This document shows positions 15,763-25,750 of a DNA stretch of 50,973 bases, in pieces. Origin of the DNA: Colwellia sp. (GTDB taxonomy: Bacteria > Pseudomonadota > Gammaproteobacteria > Enterobacterales > Alteromonadaceae); NCBI RefSeq assembly GCF_013215345.1, contig NZ_JABSOV010000023.1, forward strand, positions 1-50,973. Reading direction: 5' to 3'. The position numbers were made by a program, and so were the translations under genes. Numbering within the stretch: the first letter of the stretch is position 1; every line of letters begins with the position of its first letter. The notes below the pieces were generated by a model, which was not told the DNA's origin, did no database searches, and worked only from the letters and a program-made list of their open reading frames with translations.

Positions 15763-16449
15763 TTGTCAGACATTACCACTCGTACGCCTTCATTGAACGC
15801 AAAACTTGTGACTTACCTGATTTTCAGCGTATTGTTATGCAGTTTTTTTACCTTTAAAGTGAATGCTACAAAGCTAACCCTTGCTGATAATCTGATATTA
15901 CACGATGTTGATGATAAAGCCGTTGAGCACGGTTTCTTGTCAAAAAAGCAAAGCATTAACTTAACGCAAGGCGAGCATACTTTAGTTATTAAATACAAAG
16001 ATGTTTTTGAAGACTTAGATTTTGCCGAAGAAAGGTTAGTAACATCCGATTATTTTGTTGTTAAATTTACCCTTGATAAGCAGCAAGCACTATTTTTATC
16101 GACCAGTAACATTCGTGGCTTAGCCGCAGCCGAGCGCTTTGCTAATGCACCGGAAGTGATATTGCTTGATGAAAAAAAACAAGAAGTCGTTTTGGCGTTA
16201 GAAACGTTAAGTGACTATAAGTTAGCTAAACAGGTAACCAAGGTGATTACTACGTTGTCAGAGCCAGTTGTTACCACGCAGAGTAATAACACAGCAATCA
16301 ATGTCACTACAAACGAGCAAGTTTTCAATAATAAAGTTATCGAAAACCTTAATGCTGTGCCCATGCTTAAATACTGGTGGCAAAAGGCCAGCCATGCTGA
16401 AAAAGCCAGTTTTATTGAGTTTATCAAACAAACTAAGTCATTAGAATAG
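15763..16449 (+). CDS. DUF2057 family exported protein (YccT-like)
   Basis: This 228-residue protein matches DUF2057, the family of E. coli YccT/CsgI. It has a hydrophobic export signal (about 14-36, ending KVNA), then 'TLADNLILHDVDDKAV' and 'LTQGEHTLVIKYKDVFED', as the family has around 'L..G.hq.v.RY'. The start is TTG 15763, supported by AGAGAG at 15750-15755; no ATG lies before the signal peptide. It is probably periplasmic. YccT has been linked to control of curli assembly in E. coli, but no curli genes are seen here. The SIMPL gene follows after 53 bases on the same strand. Confidence 0.82.
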   Translation: MSDITTRTPSLNAKLVTYLIFSVLLCSFFTFKVNATKLTLADNLILHDVDDKAVEHGFLSKKQSINLTQGEHTLVIKYKDVFEDLDFAEERLVTSDYFVVKFTLDKQQALFLSTSNIRGLAAAERFANAPEVILLDEKKQEVVLALETLSDYKLAKQVTKVITTLSEPVVTTQSNNTAINVTTNEQVFNNKVIENLNAVPMLKYWWQKASHAEKASFIEFIKQTKSLE

Positions 16450-16502
16450 GGCTACCCCCTGTTCAATAATCTCTTTCTTACCGCTTAATTTAAGGAGCCA
16501 AG

Positions 16503-17339
16503 ATGAATTTATTATCTTTTATCTGTTTACCAAAAAGTCATTTACTAACACGAACAGGGATACCGTCTTATTTTACTTTGTTCATGTGTTTGTTGTTGCC
16601 AAGCCAGGTTTTTGCTGTTGAAGACGTTGGCATTGAGGTGACGGGCCAAGGCAGTGTCGTGGTTATCCCTGATCAATTTTCACTAACCTTAACTATTACT
16701 GAACGTGGTCGAGTGCCAAGTAAATTAAAAACGTTAGTGGATAAAAAAAGTAACTCAGTAGTCAATGCCGCTAAAAGCTTAGCGATAAAAGAGAGTAATA
16801 TTTCTTCTGCACGGGTTAATTTACGTATTGTCACTGAAAGGCCTTCAATTCAAATGCAAGGCGTCGAATTACACAAAGCGAGGCAAGGCAGTGTTTATAT
16901 CGATGGTCAAAGTATTAATCAACAAGCCAATAGTGTTAATACTCATAAACAGCCATTATTTGAATTAAGTCGTCAAATTACGGTGGAATTCGACAAATTA
17001 GCCGATTACGATAGCTTTTTAGCGCAAATTATTAAAATAAATGTCAGCCGTATCTCATCGCTATCTATGAACGTAACAGCAAGAGACGAGTCTTATCAGC
17101 AAGCGTTATTAGACGCTATTAGTCACGCACAGCAAAAAGCACAGCGAATGGCCAAACAAGCAGGGCGTGGTTTAGGTAAATTGCTCTTAGTGAAAGAAGT
17201 ATCAAGTAATCATTATCAACCTATGTATGCTGAAGCAATGATGAGTGATGCAAGCCCTCGAGGTCATACTTCATTAATCGGTAGCCAAACCATTACGGCC
17301 CGTGTTTTGGTGAAATTTGCCTTAAAGATTGATAAATGA
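16503..17339 (+). CDS. SIMPL (DUF541) domain-containing exported protein
   Basis: This 278-residue protein has a long signal region (hydrophobic core about 22-36, ending VFA) followed by a SIMPL/DUF541 domain. Typical elements are 'IEVTGQGSVVVIPDQFSLTLTITERG', 'L..Q.TVEFDKLADYDSFLAQI' and 'ALLDAISHAQQKAQRMAKQAGRGLGKLL'. Family members such as YggE lie in the periplasm or outer membrane and are tied loosely to stress tolerance, but the biochemical role is not settled. An AAGGAG ribosome-binding site precedes ATG 16503. A 109-base spacer separates it from the methionine sulfoxide reductase gene, in which I see no clear terminator. Confidence 0.87.
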   Translation: MNLLSFICLPKSHLLTRTGIPSYFTLFMCLLLPSQVFAVEDVGIEVTGQGSVVVIPDQFSLTLTITERGRVPSKLKTLVDKKSNSVVNAAKSLAIKESNISSARVNLRIVTERPSIQMQGVELHKARQGSVYIDGQSINQQANSVNTHKQPLFELSRQITVEFDKLADYDSFLAQIIKINVSRISSLSMNVTARDESYQQALLDAISHAQQKAQRMAKQAGRGLGKLLLVKEVSSNHYQPMYAEAMMSDASPRGHTSLIGSQTITARVLVKFALKIDK

Positions 17340-17448
17340 ACGATTAACTGGCAATAGTTGGCTAATTGTTCGATAAAAGCTTTAATTACCGCGTGTTTTT
17401 AGGTATGTTAGCGCTTTTTAATATAGCTTTCTTCAACGGTACCTTTTA

Positions 17449-17931
17449 ATGAGTAACCAAGCTGAACTTTATCATGAGCTATTAGGGCAAACTAAAGCGC
17501 TAATAACCAATGAATCTGATATTATTGCTAATATGGCAAATATTAGCGCCTTACTCTTTGAGCGTTTAGCAGAAGTCAATTGGGTAGGTTTTTATCGTCT
17601 TATCGATGATGAGTTAGTCCTTGGTCCTTTTCAAGGTAAGGTCGCTTGCATTCGCATTCCAGTAGGGAAAGGCGTTTGTGGCACATGTGTTTCAACAGGA
17701 GACGTACAGCGTATTGCTGATGTTCATCAATTTGATGGCCATATTGCCTGTGATGCCAGTAGTAATGCCGAACTGGTTGTTCCTGTAAAAGTTGCCGGTA
17801 AAGTGGTTGCTATTTTAGACATTGATAGCACTGCGTTTGGCCGTTTTGATGAGCAAGATGAACAAGGCATTCGCTCGATTGTTAAAGTATTTGAGCAAAA
17901 CATAGCGGCTCAGAATGATATTAAAGCATAA
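17449..17931 (+). CDS. msrC: Free methionine-(R)-sulfoxide reductase (GAF-type fRMsr)
   Basis: This 160-residue single-GAF enzyme reduces free methionine-(R)-sulfoxide in the cytoplasm using thiols. Three cysteines match the spacing of the E. coli enzyme: Cys67, Cys77 and Cys101 (gaps of 10 and 24), with an additional Cys80. The 'WVGFYR' strand (45-50) and 'LDIDS' are also family features. The length is normal. A 38-base spacer leads to a small acidic protein gene on the same strand, so they may share a message. The ribosome-binding site is weak. Confidence 0.92.
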   Translation: MSNQAELYHELLGQTKALITNESDIIANMANISALLFERLAEVNWVGFYRLIDDELVLGPFQGKVACIRIPVGKGVCGTCVSTGDVQRIADVHQFDGHIACDASSNAELVVPVKVAGKVVAILDIDSTAFGRFDEQDEQGIRSIVKVFEQNIAAQNDIKA

Positions 17932-17969
17932 GTCATACCGAAAATTAAAAACAGAAAAGTGAAGTTTGA

Positions 17970-18257
17970 ATGAAAGAATTTGTGGTCATTCATGATTATC
18001 TAGTTAGCCAAGAAGTTGTTGGCGACTGGGATGGTCAAGAAGAAGAAGTTGCTGAGCGTATGAATGAGTTTTATCATACAATGTACGACTTAGCGGATGA
18101 AGATATAGATACGGAAGTTTTAGAGCAGTTATTGGACCTTATTTGGGATACCTGGATAGGCCAAGAAGTGATAGCTGATATAGAAACAGACGATATATAT
18201 GATTGGTGTAAAAATGTGCTTGAGAATCCTGAGCAACATCTCCAATCTGAAGAATAA
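17970..18257 (+). CDS. Small acidic hypothetical protein
   Basis: This 95-residue protein does not match a family I recognise. It is strongly acidic throughout, contains 'DWDGQEEEVAERMNEFYHTMYDLADEDIDTEVL' as shorter blocks of helix-forming sequence, and has no signal peptide or membrane span. It begins 38 bases after msrC and precedes proQ by 113 bases. The start ATG 17970 is preceded by GTGAAG. The density of Asp and Glu and the surface-helix look suggest a small soluble, possibly protein-binding, factor; this is inference only. Confidence 0.75.
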   Translation: MKEFVVIHDYLVSQEVVGDWDGQEEEVAERMNEFYHTMYDLADEDIDTEVLEQLLDLIWDTWIGQEVIADIETDDIYDWCKNVLENPEQHLQSEE

Positions 18258-18370
18258 AGAAAGATAACCCTTGGCGCTATATTCTTGCTAGAGTGCTCTT
18301 ACATAGAGTGACTCTTGTTTAAAAGTAAAGTCAGCTTAAATCAATTAAATTGTAAAAAAAAAGTGTAGTT

Positions 18371-19030
18371 ATGGAAACTGAAATTAAACGTACAAGTACA
18401 AAAGATATTATTGCTTATTTAACTGAAAAATTCCCAGGGTGTTTTTCAATTAAAGGTCCGGTTAAACCGCTAAAAATTGGTATATTCCAAGACCTAGCAG
18501 AAAAGCTTAGTGAAGATGAAACGGTTAGTAAAACACGTTTACGTCAAGCACTTAGGCATTACACCAGCAGTTGGCGTTACCTGAAAACCATCAAGGTTGG
18601 CACTTCTCGTGTTGATATTGATGGTAATGAAGTTGCTGCAATTGATGAAGAGCAAGCAACTTACGCCAGCAAAACGCTTAAAGAAAGCCAAGAAAAGTTT
18701 GGTAACAAAAAAGCGGCAGACAGCGATGGCAAAAAACCTTATAAAGGTAAGCAAAGCTCATCAGCAGGTAGTAATAAACCCGCTGATAAAAAGCGTGATT
18801 CAGCTAAATTTAAATCGGTTAAGTCTTCAAGCAAACCTGTTGCTAAAAAAGAAGCTGCACCACTTAAACCTGTTGAGTCAGCTACAATCAAAGTAGGTGG
18901 TAACGTTAGAGTGCAACTAGGTAATACACCAATGAAAGCTACTATCACTGAAATATCTGGTAAAGATATCAGTGTGCAACTTGACTCTGGTATGGTTATT
19001 AAGACGCAACTAAAAAATATCTACTTATAA
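18371..19030 (+). CDS. proQ: RNA chaperone ProQ
   Basis: This 219-residue RNA-binding protein has the ProQ/FinO domain first (about 8-115, with 'KFPGCFSIKGPVKPLKIGIFQDL' split over conserved turns, and 'LRQALRHYTSSWRYLKTI'). A Lys/Ser-rich flexible linker follows (about 115-170), then the C-terminal Tudor-like domain ('GGNVRVQLGNTPMKATITEI', to the end). It binds structured small RNAs and 3' ends of messages and affects osmotic stress responses. It lies directly upstream of prc, the classic neighbour in enterobacteria, 85 bases away. Regulation from the sequence is not apparent. Confidence 0.95.
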   Translation: METEIKRTSTKDIIAYLTEKFPGCFSIKGPVKPLKIGIFQDLAEKLSEDETVSKTRLRQALRHYTSSWRYLKTIKVGTSRVDIDGNEVAAIDEEQATYASKTLKESQEKFGNKKAADSDGKKPYKGKQSSSAGSNKPADKKRDSAKFKSVKSSSKPVAKKEAAPLKPVESATIKVGGNVRVQLGNTPMKATITEISGKDISVQLDSGMVIKTQLKNIYL

Positions 19031-19115
19031 AAAGTATAAAAGTCGTCACTGTTAACGTGGCGGCAGGCTTAGTAAAATTGCCAAGTCATATAGAATTTGA
19101 ATAGGAAGTTAATGC

Positions 19116-21161
19116 ATGCAAAAATTTTGTCGTATCGCACTCGCCGTATCTTTATCGTTAGGTTTGTCAGTTAGCGCAATCGCTTTTGAGAAGCCGCATA
19201 CACCGGAAGAACTCCCTGTACTCATGCCTGAATCTCAGCATGCTACAGCAAGCAAGCGCATTACGGCACGATTTACCCGTGCACACTATAAGAAAGTTAC
19301 CATTGACGATGCCTTGTCAGGTGAAGTATTCGACCGCTATATTAAACAACTCGATTATGCTCGTAATGTTTTCTTAGCAACCGATATTGATGGCTTTCAA
19401 AAACACCGTTCAGAGTTCGACTTAGTACTGACCCGTGGAAAACTAGACCAAGCTTATGATATTTATAATTTAAATATGCAAAGACGTTTAGAACGTTACG
19501 AATATGCGCTTAGCTTATTGGCCGTTAAAGGTGATAAAAATCCTTTCGATTTCACCAAAGAGGAAGTTTATTCTTTTGACCGTGAAAAGGCGCCATGGCC
19601 AGCAAGTGAAGCTGACTTGGATGAGTTGTGGCGTTTAAAGGTGAAGTCAGATGTGTTAAATCTGACATTAACCAAGAAAAAATGGCCAAAAATCAAGGAA
19701 GTGTTAATTAAACGCTATAACTACGCGATAAAACGTTTAAAGCAGAGTGAAAGTGAAGATGCTTTTCAGCTATTGATGAATAGCTTTGCTCGTGTCGTTG
19801 AACCTCATACGTCTTATTTATCACCTCGCAATGCCGAACGTTTTCAAGTTGATATGAATTTATCGCTTGAGGGCATAGGTGCCGAGCTGCGTTCAATTGA
19901 AGATTATACTGTTATCCACCGTATTGTTACCGGCGGCCCAGCAGATAAATCCAAGCAGTTAAAAGCAAAAGATAAAATTGTTGGTGTTGCTCAAGGTGAA
20001 AAAGACTTTGAAGATGTCATTGGCTGGCGTTTGGATGATGTGGTCGAGTTAATCAAAGGCTCAAAGGGTACCACGGTACGCTTACAAATATTATCAGGGG
20101 ATGACGAAGCGAATATTAAAGTTGTTTCTATTGTTCGCGATATCATTAAGCTAGAAGACAGAGCGGCAAAGTCGGAAGTTTATTTAGAAAATCCAAAAGA
20201 TGCTGACAGCAAAAAATTGGGCGTTATCACTATTCCAAGTTTTTATAACAACTTGTCTAAAGATGTTAAAAAAGAAATTGCCACTCTTAAAGAGCAAGGC
20301 GTTGAGGGAATAATCGTTGACTTGCGTGGCAATGGCGGCGGCTCATTACCCGAAGCGACTTTGTTAACGGGTTTGTTTATTGATAAAGGTCCCGTTGTTC
20401 AAATTAGAGATGGTGCCAACCGTATTCAAGTACAAAGTGATAGAGATGGCGTGAGTTATTTTGACGGGCCATTAACTGTTATGGTTGACCGCTACAGTGC
20501 ATCTGCTTCTGAAATATTCTCTGCTGCCATTCAAGATTACGGTCGTGGTGTTATTATTGGTGAGCATACTTTTGGTAAGGGTACCGTTCAGCAACACCGT
20601 GGTTTAGGTCGAGTTTATGACTTATACGAAAAACCATTAGGCAGCATTCAATATACCATCGCAAAATTCTATCGTATCAATGGCGGTAGTACACAGCATC
20701 GTGGTGTTTTACCTGATATAGCATTTCCTACTGCCATAGACCCAGAAGACTGGGGTGAGAGTAAAGAAGAAAATGCTTTGCCTTGGGATCAAATTCAAAA
20801 AGCAAAATATACACCGTTGAATGAATTAAATACCGATATCGACTATTTAACTTCGTTGTATCAGCAGCGTATTAAAGATAACCCTGAGTTTAATTATCTC
20901 CTTGAAGATATTAGTATCTACCAAGCAGAAAAAGATGATAAAACCATTTCATTAAATCTTGCTACCCGCAAAGCTGAACGTGAAACACGTAAAAGTAAAC
21001 GTCTTGTCCGTGTTAACGAACAACTAGCCTTATTAGGTAAAGATAAAATCACCGACTTAGATGATTTATCTGATGAACTAGATGATCTTGACCCGTTTTT
21101 AGATGAGGCGGCACGTATCACCTTCGACTTTATCTCCTTAGGTAAAATAGCTAAAAAATAA
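19116..21161 (+). CDS. prc: Carboxy-terminal processing protease Prc (Tsp)
   Basis: This 681-residue periplasmic S41 protease trims C-terminal ends of envelope proteins and controls peptidoglycan hydrolases in E. coli. A signal peptide covers about residues 1-24 (ending AIA). A helical N-terminal region is followed by a PDZ domain (about 245-335), then the protease core. The Ser-Lys dyad fits Ser463 in 'YSASASEIF' and Lys488 in 'FGKGTVQ', 25 residues apart as in the E. coli enzyme. The C-terminal helical domain is complete. It follows proQ as in enterobacteria. A strong terminator comes 15 bases after its stop. Confidence 0.95.
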   Translation: MQKFCRIALAVSLSLGLSVSAIAFEKPHTPEELPVLMPESQHATASKRITARFTRAHYKKVTIDDALSGEVFDRYIKQLDYARNVFLATDIDGFQKHRSEFDLVLTRGKLDQAYDIYNLNMQRRLERYEYALSLLAVKGDKNPFDFTKEEVYSFDREKAPWPASEADLDELWRLKVKSDVLNLTLTKKKWPKIKEVLIKRYNYAIKRLKQSESEDAFQLLMNSFARVVEPHTSYLSPRNAERFQVDMNLSLEGIGAELRSIEDYTVIHRIVTGGPADKSKQLKAKDKIVGVAQGEKDFEDVIGWRLDDVVELIKGSKGTTVRLQILSGDDEANIKVVSIVRDIIKLEDRAAKSEVYLENPKDADSKKLGVITIPSFYNNLSKDVKKEIATLKEQGVEGIIVDLRGNGGGSLPEATLLTGLFIDKGPVVQIRDGANRIQVQSDRDGVSYFDGPLTVMVDRYSASASEIFSAAIQDYGRGVIIGEHTFGKGTVQQHRGLGRVYDLYEKPLGSIQYTIAKFYRINGGSTQHRGVLPDIAFPTAIDPEDWGESKEENALPWDQIQKAKYTPLNELNTDIDYLTSLYQQRIKDNPEFNYLLEDISIYQAEKDDKTISLNLATRKAERETRKSKRLVRVNEQLALLGKDKITDLDDLSDELDDLDPFLDEAARITFDFISLGKIAKK

Positions 21162-21176
21162 TCTACAAAATTAAAG

Positions 21177-21204
21177 CAAAGCCGCCCATAGAGGCGGCTT
21201 TGTT
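21177..21204 (+). terminator. Terminator after prc
   Basis: CAAAGCCGCC (21177-21186) and GGCGGCTTTG (21193-21202) pair perfectly around a 6-base loop. The T-rich side is broken by a G, so termination should be good but perhaps not complete. Confidence 0.85.
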
Positions 21205-21273
21205 ATTCATTACGACTAAGCCAATTTATTCAATTGCCTACATATAACTATAATAAGAGAAGGTTTATATTTA

Positions 21274-22755
21274 ATGTCAGAGTTAAAGCCAATTAAACAA
21301 GCGAGCATGTTAGATGCTTTTATTCCCGTTATTACCTTGGTTACCTTACTTACCCTAGCGGTAAGTTACTTTGGTGATAATTCATCGTATGGTCCAAATC
21401 AAATTGCCTTGCTTATTGCTATGGGTGTTGCCGTTGTTATTGGCATAAAAAATGGTCATGGTTGGCATGATCTTGAACAAGCTATCGTTAAGGGTATCTC
21501 CTTATCATTAGGTGCAGTGTTAATTTTATTCGCCGTTGGTTCTCTTATTGGTACTTGGTTATTATCAGGCACAGTACCTACCATGATTTATTATGGTTTG
21601 ATGATTCTTGATCCCGCTTGGTTTTATGCGGCGGCGTGTGTAATGTGTGCTGTTGTTGCCATGAGCATAGGTAGTTCATGGACAACAGCGGCAACAATCG
21701 GTGTAGCATTAATTGGTATAGCGCAAGGTTTAGGCTTATCTCCTGCTATCACGGCGGGTGCTGTCATTTCAGGTGCCTACTTTGGCGACAAAGTATCGCC
21801 TTTATCAGAGACCACCAACTTAGCGCCTGCAATTGCTGGTAGTGAGTTATTTGCTCATATTCGATATATGTTTTGGACTACTATGCCGTCTATCGCTACA
21901 GCATTAATATTGTTTCTCTTTTTAGGTTTTACCGAGACAACGAGTACTAACAACGAATCAATTGATTTATTAAGTACCCAACTTGCCGAGCAGTTCAACT
22001 TATCTTTATTTAACTTAGTGCCGTTATTGGTGTTACTTGTTTTAGCTATTAAAAAAGTACCGGCATTCCCAGCTGTCGCTATTGGTGCTTTGGTTGGTGG
22101 TTTATGGGCGGTACTCTTTCAACAAGATCTCATTTTACGCTTGGCCAATGGTGAAACTAATGTCATAACTGCCAATATAATGGTGGTTTGGACGGCATTT
22201 TTTGATGGCGTTAGTATTGAAACAGGAAACAGCGAATTGAATGATTTACTTAGCGGTGGTGGCATGTCGAGCATGTTAAATACTGTTTGGTTAATTATGT
22301 GTGCGCTTAGTTTTGGTGCCGTTTTAGAGCACTTAGGTATGTTGAAAAAGTTTGTTGACGTAATTTTAGCGTCAGCTAAAACAACGGGTAGCCTGATAGC
22401 GAGTACAGTAGCAACTTGTATCGGTACTAACTTATTAACCGCTGATCAATACATGGCTATAGTAATGCCAGGTCGTATGTATAAAGAAGAATACAAGCGC
22501 AGAGGATTAGATCCACTTGTATTGAGTCGTACCCTAGAAGATTCAGGTACCATTACTTCACCGCTTATTCCATGGAATACCTGTGCAGTGTACATGTCAG
22601 GTGTGCTTTTAGTGAATCCATTAGACTATATTTATTACTGTTTCTTTAACTGGATTAACCCTATTTTGGCGGTTATCTATGGTTTTATTGGTTTTAATAT
22701 TAAAACGCTATCGACAAAAGTAAGCGAAACCGTTAGTAAAAAAGAGACGGCTTAA
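21274..22755 (+). CDS. Na+/H+ antiporter, NhaC family
   Basis: This 493-residue inner-membrane protein has about 11-12 hydrophobic segments spread along its length. It carries NhaC-type features: 'AVGSLIGTWLLSGTVPTMIYYGL', 'MSIGSSWTTAATIGVALIGI', 'GAVISGAYFGDKVSPLSETTNLAPA' and 'LEDSGTITSPLIPWNTC', each a re-entrant or ion-site loop in this family. It exchanges sodium for protons and so serves pH and salt balance, fitting a marine organism. Its length and the paired loops (residues about 150-190 and 415-440) match the family. It is followed after 33 bases by pepN on the same strand. Confidence 0.92.
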   Translation: MSELKPIKQASMLDAFIPVITLVTLLTLAVSYFGDNSSYGPNQIALLIAMGVAVVIGIKNGHGWHDLEQAIVKGISLSLGAVLILFAVGSLIGTWLLSGTVPTMIYYGLMILDPAWFYAAACVMCAVVAMSIGSSWTTAATIGVALIGIAQGLGLSPAITAGAVISGAYFGDKVSPLSETTNLAPAIAGSELFAHIRYMFWTTMPSIATALILFLFLGFTETTSTNNESIDLLSTQLAEQFNLSLFNLVPLLVLLVLAIKKVPAFPAVAIGALVGGLWAVLFQQDLILRLANGETNVITANIMVVWTAFFDGVSIETGNSELNDLLSGGGMSSMLNTVWLIMCALSFGAVLEHLGMLKKFVDVILASAKTTGSLIASTVATCIGTNLLTADQYMAIVMPGRMYKEEYKRRGLDPLVLSRTLEDSGTITSPLIPWNTCAVYMSGVLLVNPLDYIYYCFFNWINPILAVIYGFIGFNIKTLSTKVSETVSKKETA

Positions 22756-22788
22756 TTGCCATTTTCATTCCCAAAGTAAGGCTCTACT

Positions 22789-25455
22789 ATGTCATCTACT
22801 TTAGCAGACACAGCACCAAGATTTTTAGCGGACTACCGTCCAGCTGACTTTACGATTAAGACAGTAAACTTAACTATTAGCTTGGATGATAGCTGTAGCC
22901 AGGTTATTAGCGCGCTGACCATAGTGCGACAGGGTGATAGCCAGCAAAGCTTACAGTTAAACGGTGAGCAGTTGACGCTAGTATCATTAGTGCTTGATAA
23001 CCAGGCCTTGAGTAAAGATCATTATCAGCTCAGTGATACTTTACTGACCATTCCGGCAAGTAGTTTACCGGAGAGTAATGAGTTTACTCTGACTATTACC
23101 ACAGAGGTTAACCCGCAAGAAAATACTTCATTAGAAGGACTATTTAAGTCGGGTGATGCCTTTTGTACTCAATGTGAAGCCGAAGGTTTTCGCCGCATTA
23201 CCTATTATCTTGATCGACCTGATGTAATGGCGACGTTTACGACTAAAGTAATCGCTAACAAAGCCCTGTACCCTTATTTATTATCCAATGGTAATAAAGT
23301 AGCGGCAGGCGAATTAGCGGATAATAAACACTTTGTCACTTGGCACGACCCATACCCAAAACCTTGTTATTTATTTGCCTTGGTTGCAGGAGACTTTGAC
23401 TTACTTGAAGATAATTTCACTACGTCGTCAGGTCGTGAAGTTGCCTTAGAGATATTTGTTGATAAAGGCAACTTGGCCAAAGCTGAGCATGCCATGGTGT
23501 CATTACAAAAATCCATGGCTTGGGATGAAGAAACTTTTGGTCTTGAATATGACTTAGACATATACATGATTGTCGCGGTAGATTTTTTCAATATGGGCGC
23601 GATGGAAAACAAAGGCTTAAATGTTTTTAATTCCAAATATGTCTTGGCAGATAGCCAATGTGCGACAGATACAGATTATTTTAATATTGAAGCTGTTATT
23701 GCTCATGAATATTTCCATAACTGGACCGGAAATCGTGTCACCTGTCGGGATTGGTTCCAACTGAGTCTAAAAGAAGGCTTAACGGTTTTTAGGGATCAAC
23801 AGTTTAGTGCGCAAATGCATTCAAGTGCAGTGACTCGTATTCAAAATGTGCGAGTGTTACGTTCACAGCAGTTTGCTGAGGATGCCGGCCCTATGGCGCA
23901 TCCAATACGACCTGAAAAAGTAGTGGAAATGAATAACTTTTACACCCTAACTGTTTATGAAAAGGGCTCAGAAGTTATTCGAATGTTACATACGTTAATT
24001 GGTGTTGCTAACTTTAGAAAGGGCATGGATTTATACTTTGCTCGTTTTGATGGTATGGCTGTTACCTGTGATGACTTTATCAATGCGATGAGCGATGCCA
24101 GTGGTAAGGACTTATCTCAATTTAAGTTATGGTATAGCCAGTCGGGTACACCTGTCATCAAAGTAGTAGAAAGCTATGATCCACAAACCAAGGTATATAG
24201 CTTAACCTTAGCTCAGCAATCACCGGTAACTAAGAGCCAGCCAGAGCCGCAAGCATTACATATACCTATTAAAATTGAATTGATCAGTAAAAGTAATGAC
24301 AATGCTACTCAAAGTGAGTTATTAGAATTAACCCAAACAGAGCAAAGTTGGCAGTTCAGTGGTTTTAACAGTAAACCGACTTTAGCCATGCTTAGCGATT
24401 TTAGCGCGCCGGTTAAATTGGTTTTTCAACAAGATGATGCCAGTTTACTGACCATTATCAAGCAAGCTGATAATAGCTTTTGTCGTTGGGACGCAGGGCA
24501 GAAATTGTTAATGTCATATATACAACAATTAACCTTTGACCCTGATTATGTTATCCCCAATGAGTTAATCACCGCCATCAATGAGCTATTAACGGGTCAG
24601 GGTGATCGAGCATTCATTGCAGAGCAATTACTTCTACCTAGTTTTGATGAAGTGGCTAGTTTGATGATAGATGTTGATCCCATGGCGCTTACCAGTGCTA
24701 TAACGGCATTGTCACTGTTTATTGCCCAAGGCAGTCAGCAAGAATTACTATCTAGCTATCAAGCATGCCAGCAGTTAGATTTACAACAAAATCCAGCAGA
24801 TGATTTACCCGATAAATTACCAAATAAGTCGCCACACAATAGGGTTGCTAATCGCGCATAAAAAAATGTTTGTTTAACGTTCCTAAGTCTTTTACCTGAA
24901 TATCAATACTTGGTAACACAGCAATATCAGCAAGCTACCGATAATGATGACATTCTACAAGAGAATATGACCGATAGTTTGGCTGCATTAACCTGCTCAG
25001 CAAAGCATAACTTAACCGACTTGCATAAGCAGCTACAACACTTTGAACATAAGTGGCAGCAAACGACTTTAGTGATGGATAAATGGTTTGCTTTAAATGC
25101 CGGTGTTGTCAGTAACGATATTTTTGTGCAACTTGATAACTTATTGACCCATGCACAATTTAGTTTAAAAAATCCAAATCGAGCTCGCTCTTTAATTGGT
25201 GCCTTTGCAATGAATAACCCTAAGTATTTTCATTGTCCGACCGGACGAGGTTATCAATTTTTAGCCGAGCAAATTGCAAAATTAAATGAAATTAATCCGC
25301 AAGTTGCTTCAAGACTGATCACGCCGCTCATCCAATTTAAAAGTTTTGCAGCCAACCATCAGAAATTAATGAGGGCAGAGCTAGTTAAATTGCAATCATT
25401 GCCTAAGTTATCAAATGACTTAAAAGAAAAACTTGATGCAGCGTTAAATGACTAA
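22789..25455 (+). pseudogene. pepN: pepN (aminopeptidase N) interrupted by an in-frame stop codon
   Basis: The frame from ATG 22789 encodes an M1 aminopeptidase of about 888 residues but is broken by TAA at 24859-24861 (codon 691). Reading continues in the same frame after it, through 'KNVCLTFLSLLPEYQYL' and a C-terminus typical of PepN ('NPNRARSLIGAFAMNNP', 'NPQVASRLITPLI'). The GAMEN motif (270-274) and zinc site HEYFH (306-310) with the downstream Glu of 'LKEGLT' are intact, so the truncated product keeps the catalytic domain but lacks about 197 residues of the helical domain IV. Related enzymes have Leu at this point, so a single T-to-A change (TTA to TAA) explains it. There is no frameshift. 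Sequencing error cannot be excluded. Confidence 0.88.
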
Positions 25456-25534
25456 GCAATCTGAAATCTAAGGCTATCACTGTATAGTAGCGTACTCATT
25501 TTTACCGGTGAGCACGTTACTAAATTATAACTCT

Positions 25535-25750
25535 ATGAAATATTACTTCTCTGTCAATATAACCACTCAAGAATTCCTGCCTTATTATCAAGGCAAAGTA
25601 CAAAATGTCGTGGTAACCACAACCCAGGGCATTAAAGTTCAATTCCCAGCCATGCATCTACGAAAGTACCTTACCGCAAACGGTATCCAAGGCCACTTTT
25701 GTTTACAAACCCAGCAGAACAAGTTTTTAGCCTTATCCAAAGTTAAATAA
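25535..25750 (+). CDS. DUF2835 family protein
   Basis: This protein of 71 residues, or 80 if the upstream GTG 25508 is used, matches DUF2835: it opens 'MKYYFSVNITTQEFLPYYQGKV' in character and carries 'FPAMHLRKYLT.NGI.G.FCL'. Its role is unknown, and the family is confined mainly to gammaproteobacteria. I prefer ATG 25535 because the family begins at that strand; GTG 25508 is preceded by a better spaced ACCGG, so the start is not certain. It is separate from pepN by about 80 bases. Confidence 0.83.
   Translation: MKYYFSVNITTQEFLPYYQGKVQNVVVTTTQGIKVQFPAMHLRKYLTANGIQGHFCLQTQQNKFLALSKVK

Noticed and set aside
24910-25455. A separate 181-residue gene starting at TTG 24910
   Set aside because: It is in the same frame as pepN and its sequence is the PepN C-terminal domain, so it is the tail of the interrupted gene. 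Independent translation is kept only as a possibility in the pepN finding.
22789-25455. A frameshift in pepN at the A-run 24860-24866
   Set aside because: The frames before and after the stop are identical, so a gain or loss of A is not needed; a substitution explains the stop.
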